A DNA stretch of 64,000 nt. It comes from Portunus trituberculatus (Eukaryota > Arthropoda > Malacostraca > Decapoda > Portunidae). This document shows positions 60,439 to 64,000 of the stretch, in pieces. How positions within the stretch are numbered: the stretch's first letter is position 1; each line of letters starts with the position of its first letter. The notes beneath the pieces were generated by a model that ran no database searches, was not told where the DNA came from, and saw nothing but the letters and a program-made list of their open reading frames with translations. The position numbers were made by a program, and so were the translations under genes. The stretch lies in NCBI RefSeq assembly GCF_017591435.1, contig NC_059295.1, positions 34,868,039 to 34,932,038 on the forward strand, in the 5' to 3' direction.

Positions 60439-61228
60439 TTTGTGTGTGTGTGTGTATTTAACTAGTTATATGTTACTGGGTTCGAGCAGGGCTCATAGTA
60501 ACCTGCCTTCATATCTATGTTTATCTAACTTTTCTTTAAATTTGTGCACACTTTCTGCTGTTACAATCTCCATCACTTAATCCATCATCCTATGTGGAAA
60601 ACTGAACTTCTTAATGTTCCTCAGGCACTGACTTTTCATGATCTTTTACATCTATCTCCATCACCTATCAGTGTTACCAGGTCATGCCTATCTTTTCCTT
60701 ATGGTTTAAAACTTCTAAATCATTATTAGGTTCCGTCTTTCCTGTCTATCCTTCAAGGTTGGTAATATCCATTTCCTTCAGTCTTTCTTCATAGGGAAAA
60801 TCCCTTATTTCTGGGATCAACTTTGTAGCCGTCCTTTGGATTCTTTTTAGTTTCTTGATGTCCTTCTGCCTGTATGGTGACCATACCACTGCTACATATT
60901 CCAGTCTAGGTCTTATCATAGTGGTTATTCTCTTTGTCATCATACACTTATCCATGTAAGTGAATGCCACCCTGATGTTAGTTAGTGTCTTGTATGTTAA
61001 AGCAAATTGTCCATTTATGTGTTTTGCTGGAGTCAGGGTGTCTTGTATAATCACTCCCAGGTCTTTCTCTTCACTCCTTTTAATTATAATTTCTTCTCTT
61101 ATCTTATATTTCCATGTAAGTCTTCTATTACTTTTACTCATTTCCATTACATGGCATTTCCTGGTATTGAAATCTAATATCCACTTTTGTCTCCAGTTCA
61201 ACATCTTTCTGCAATTCCATACAGTCAC
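60439..61228 (-). mobile_element. CR1-like LINE 3' fragment, copy c
   Basis: The frame 61228-60746 reads NCRKMLNWRQKWILDFNTRK, EEKDLGVIIQDTL, IRPRLEYVAVVWSPYRQKDI and FPYEERLKEMDITNLEG. Beyond a frameshift, AESVHKFKEKLDKH-type sequence follows to about 60530. The 3' end ATAACTAGTTAAATACAC runs into AC repeats (60439-60456). It belongs to a different subfamily from copy b. The upstream reverse transcriptase is missing. Confidence 0.87.
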
Positions 61229-62430
61229 GGATGTTCCTAATTACTCTCAAAAGCTGGCATTCCTCACTGAGTCTTGGTCATCCTCTTTTAAAGATTTCTG
61301 TGAAACTTTTGCTGTTGTGTTAGACATATCAAAAGCTTTTGATAAGAGTCTGGCACAAAGTTTTGATTTCCAAACTGCCCTCCTACGGTTTCTATCCTTC
61401 TCTCTGCAACTTTATCTCAAGTTTCTTTTCCGACCGTTCTATTGCAGCTGTGGTAGATGGCCACTGCTCTTCTAAATCTATTAACAGTGGTGTTCCTCAG
61501 GGTTCTGTCCTATCACCCACTCTCTTTTATTATCTATTAATGACCTTCTTAACCAAACTTCTTGCCCTATCCACTCCTATACTGATGATATCACCCTACA
61601 TCTTTCCACATCTTTTCAGAGACATCCAACCCTTCAGGAAGTCAACAGTTCACGTAGGGATGCCACAGAATGCCTGACCTGATCTTTCTAAGATTTCTGA
61701 TTGGGGCACAGAAAACTTTGTAGTTTTTAATGCTTCAAAAACTCAATTTCTCCATCTATCAACTTGACACAACCTTCCAGACAACTATCCCCTCTTCTTC
61801 AATGACATTCAACTGTCTCCCTCTTCCACAATGAATATCCTTGATCTGTCCTTTACTCATAATCTTAACTGAAACATTCACATCTCATCTCTTGCTAAAA
61901 CAGTTTCTACGAAGTTAGGAGTTCTGCGTGTCTCCGCCAGTTTTTCTCACACCTCCAACTGCTAACTCTGTACAAGGGCCTTATCCGTCCTTGTATGGAG
62001 TGCTCTTTGCATGTTTTTGGGGGTGTTCCACTCATACAGCTTTACTAGATAGGGTGGAATCAAAAGCTTTTCGTTTCATCAACTCCCCTCCTCTGACTGA
62101 TTGTCTTCAGCCTCTTTCTCACCACTGAAATGTTGCATTTCTTTCTATCTTTTATTGCTATTTTCATGCTAATTGCCCTACTGATCTTGCTAACTGCATG
62201 CCTTCCCTCCTCCTGCAGCTTTGCAGCACAAAGCTTTCTTCTTCCTCTCATCCCTGTTCTGTCCAGGCCTCTAACACAAGAGTTAACCAGTATTCTCAAT
62301 CATTCATACCTTTCACTGGTAAACTCAGGAACTCCTTACTTGCTTCTGTATTTCCATCTTCCTATGACTTAACTTCTTTTAAGAGAAAGGTATTGAGACA
62401 TTTGTCCCTGGCTTTTGGATGACTCTTCTG
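61229..62430 (+). mobile_element. Jockey/CR1-type LINE fragment with reverse transcriptase
   Basis: Plus-strand pieces in shifting frames read SWSSSFKDFCETFAVVLDIS and KAFDK (61286-61343), KSINSGVPQGSVLSPTLF (61480-61530), a catalytic box decayed from YADD to YTDD at 61578-61589, LYKGLIRP-like and ALLDRVESKAFRFINSPPLT (62040-62099), and NQYSQSFIPFTGKLRNS near 62290. The order matches a LINE reverse transcriptase and its C-terminal extension. Multiple stops and frameshifts make it dead. It lies between two oppositely oriented CR1-like pieces. Confidence 0.85.
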
Positions 62431-64000
62431 ACCTCTCTCCATATCTACACTTATCCAATTTTTCTTTAAAACTATGCACACTCGTTGCTGACACCACTTC
62501 CTCACTCAAACTGTTCCAAGTCTCAACACATCTTTGCGGGAAACTATATTTTTCAACATCTCTCAGACATCTTCCTTTCCTCAGTTTCTTACTATGCGAT
62601 CTTGTGCTTCTAATGTAATATTCTTCTCTCAGGATTAGTTTCTCATTATCCACTTGATCCATCCCGTTAATCAATTTATAAACTTGTATCAGATCCCCTC
62701 TCTCCCTTCTCTGTTCCAGGGTTGGTAGATCCATAGCTTTTAGTCTCTCTTCATATGTCATCCCTTTAAATTCTGGAACCATTCTTGTAGCCATTTTTTG
62801 TAGTCTCTCCAATTTCTTTATGTGTTTCTTTTTATGGGAGGTCCACACAACTCCTGCATATTCCAATCTAGGTCTTATTTTAGTACTTATCAATTTCTTC
62901 ATCATTTCTTTGTCCATGTAGTGAAATGCTAATCCAATATTCCTTAGCAAATTATATGTCTCTGAAAATTCTATCAATATGGCTTACCGGTTGATTGTTT
63001 TCTTCCATTGTCACTCCCAAGTCCTTTTCCTTTTTTACTTATTCTAGTTCTACTCTATCTCCCATCTTATAGATTCCCACTGGTCGTCTTTCACTTTTTC
63101 CCATTTCCATGACATGGCTTTTGTCCACATTGAATTCCATCTCCCATTTTTTACTCCATTTCCAGATCTTGTTTAAGTCTTCCTGCAGTATTTCACAATC
63201 CTCTTTTTGTTTTATGACTCTGCACAGTTTCACATCATCTGCAAACAGATTTATGTAGCTGTTCACTCCCTCTGGCATGTCGTTTATATATATGAGAAAA
63301 AGTATTGGCGCCAATACTGACCCCTGTGGCACTCCGCTGTCTACTGCTCTCCACTTGGACTTCATATCTTTAACTACCATCCTTATTTCTCTCCCTCTCA
63401 AGTAATTTTCCATCCATCTCAATGTGCTTCCTTTTAAGCCACCCTTCTCCTCTAACTTCCATAGTAATCTTTCATGTGGCACTTTATCAAATGCCTTTTT
63501 TAAATCTAAATAAATACAGTCAATCCATCCTTCTCTCTCTTGTACTTTATCAACTATTCTAGAGTAGAAACTCAATAAATTTGTTACACATGACCGACCT
63601 TTTCTAAAACCAAATTGGCTATTTGATAATAATTTGTTGTCTTCAAGAAACTCAATCCATTGTTTCTTTATTACTCTTTCACACATCTTGCATATTACAC
63701 TAGTTAGTGATACCGGTCTGTAATTTAAAGGTTCTTCCTTCCTTCCGCTCTTATATATGGGAACCACCTCGGCTCTTTTCCATTCTACTGGTAATGTTCC
63801 ATTTTCTATTGAGCATTTTATGATGTTGTATATAGGACTTGCTAGTTCTTCCTACATTCTTTCAGTATTCTGCCTGAGACTTCATCCGGTCCCATTGCCT
63901 TCTCCTCATCTAATTCTGTCATCAACTCTTTTATTTCAAGCTTGGTTACTTTAATCTCTTTCATATGGACAGTCTCTATTACCCTGTGGTCTTTCGAATT
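62431..64000 (-). mobile_element. CR1-like LINE, reverse transcriptase and C-terminus, copy d
   Basis: This is the best preserved LINE copy. From the right edge on the minus strand: a TELDEEKAMGPDEVSGRILK segment (about 63930-63850), a frameshift, then an uninterrupted frame 63767-63039. That frame holds MVPIYKSGRKEEPLNYRPVS, QFGFRKGRSCVTNLLSF, IYLDLKKAFDKVPHERLL, SGVPQGSVLAPILFLIYIND and the catalytic FADD near 63240. A second frame, 62977-62369, covers the C-terminal region (IRPRLEYAGVVWTSHKKKHI, QRCVETWNSLSEEVVSATSV). The 60-bp gap between them is a small disruption. The 3' end is cut by the plus-strand element at about 62430 and the 5' part leaves the window. RNA-dependent DNA synthesis is the family role; this copy is inactive. 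Confidence 0.92.

Noticed and set aside
63039..63767. Host gene or telomerase-like reverse transcriptase
   Set aside because: The order and wording of the motifs (SGVPQGSVLAP, FADD) and the C-terminal extension are those of CR1-like LINEs, and several truncated relatives lie next to it.

Overview
This is a eukaryotic nuclear window, most likely from a decapod crustacean and plausibly a crab. The two recognisable host genes are split by spliceosomal introns. Dinucleotide microsatellites are long and frequent, CCTAA/TTAGG-like arthropod repeats are present, and almost every gene-free stretch is built from tRNA-derived SINEs, CR1/Jockey-like LINEs and short DNA transposons (Tigger/pogo, hAT, TTAA-target). 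The decapod placement is an inference from repeat style, not from a search.

Layout. Positions 1-32280 hold a tandem array of about 17 units, each basically 1.5-1.7 kb. Each unit has an open frame of about 165 codons on the + strand and, in many units, a long (TA)n tract at one fixed internal position. Units fall into three sequence types: A without TA, C with TA, and B with long TA and an ATAA-rich stretch. The order is C, A x5, C, B x7, A, C, C, then a decayed unit. Five transposable elements have inserted into the array, and the neighbouring units preserve the empty sites, so target duplications can be read directly.

Positions 32924-47816 (minus strand) hold a complete ribosomal protein L17 gene (uL22) with four coding exons that join in phase to 184 codons. 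Its three introns of 4.3-5.4 kb are packed with nested transposons. A 5' untranslated exon probably lies near 48.1 kb. Positions 48.2-54.2 kb are intergenic and hold a SINE and a degenerate LINE that was itself hit by a hAT MITE (inside the FADD catalytic motif) and by a SINE. One unassigned candidate coding exon lies at 54331-54528 (minus).

Positions 57063-59242 (minus) carry the last three coding exons of an UNC93-like MFSD11 gene whose 5' part lies beyond the visible exons. Positions 59.9-64 kb are a pile of CR1-like LINE fragments on the minus strand, with one Jockey/CR1-type reverse transcriptase fragment on the plus strand between them.

No operon-like cooperation exists here. The two host genes are a cytosolic ribosome component and a membrane transporter-like protein, and they are unrelated in function. 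The most unusual content is the tandem array and the DNA transposons whose ends and target duplications can be verified inside the window.
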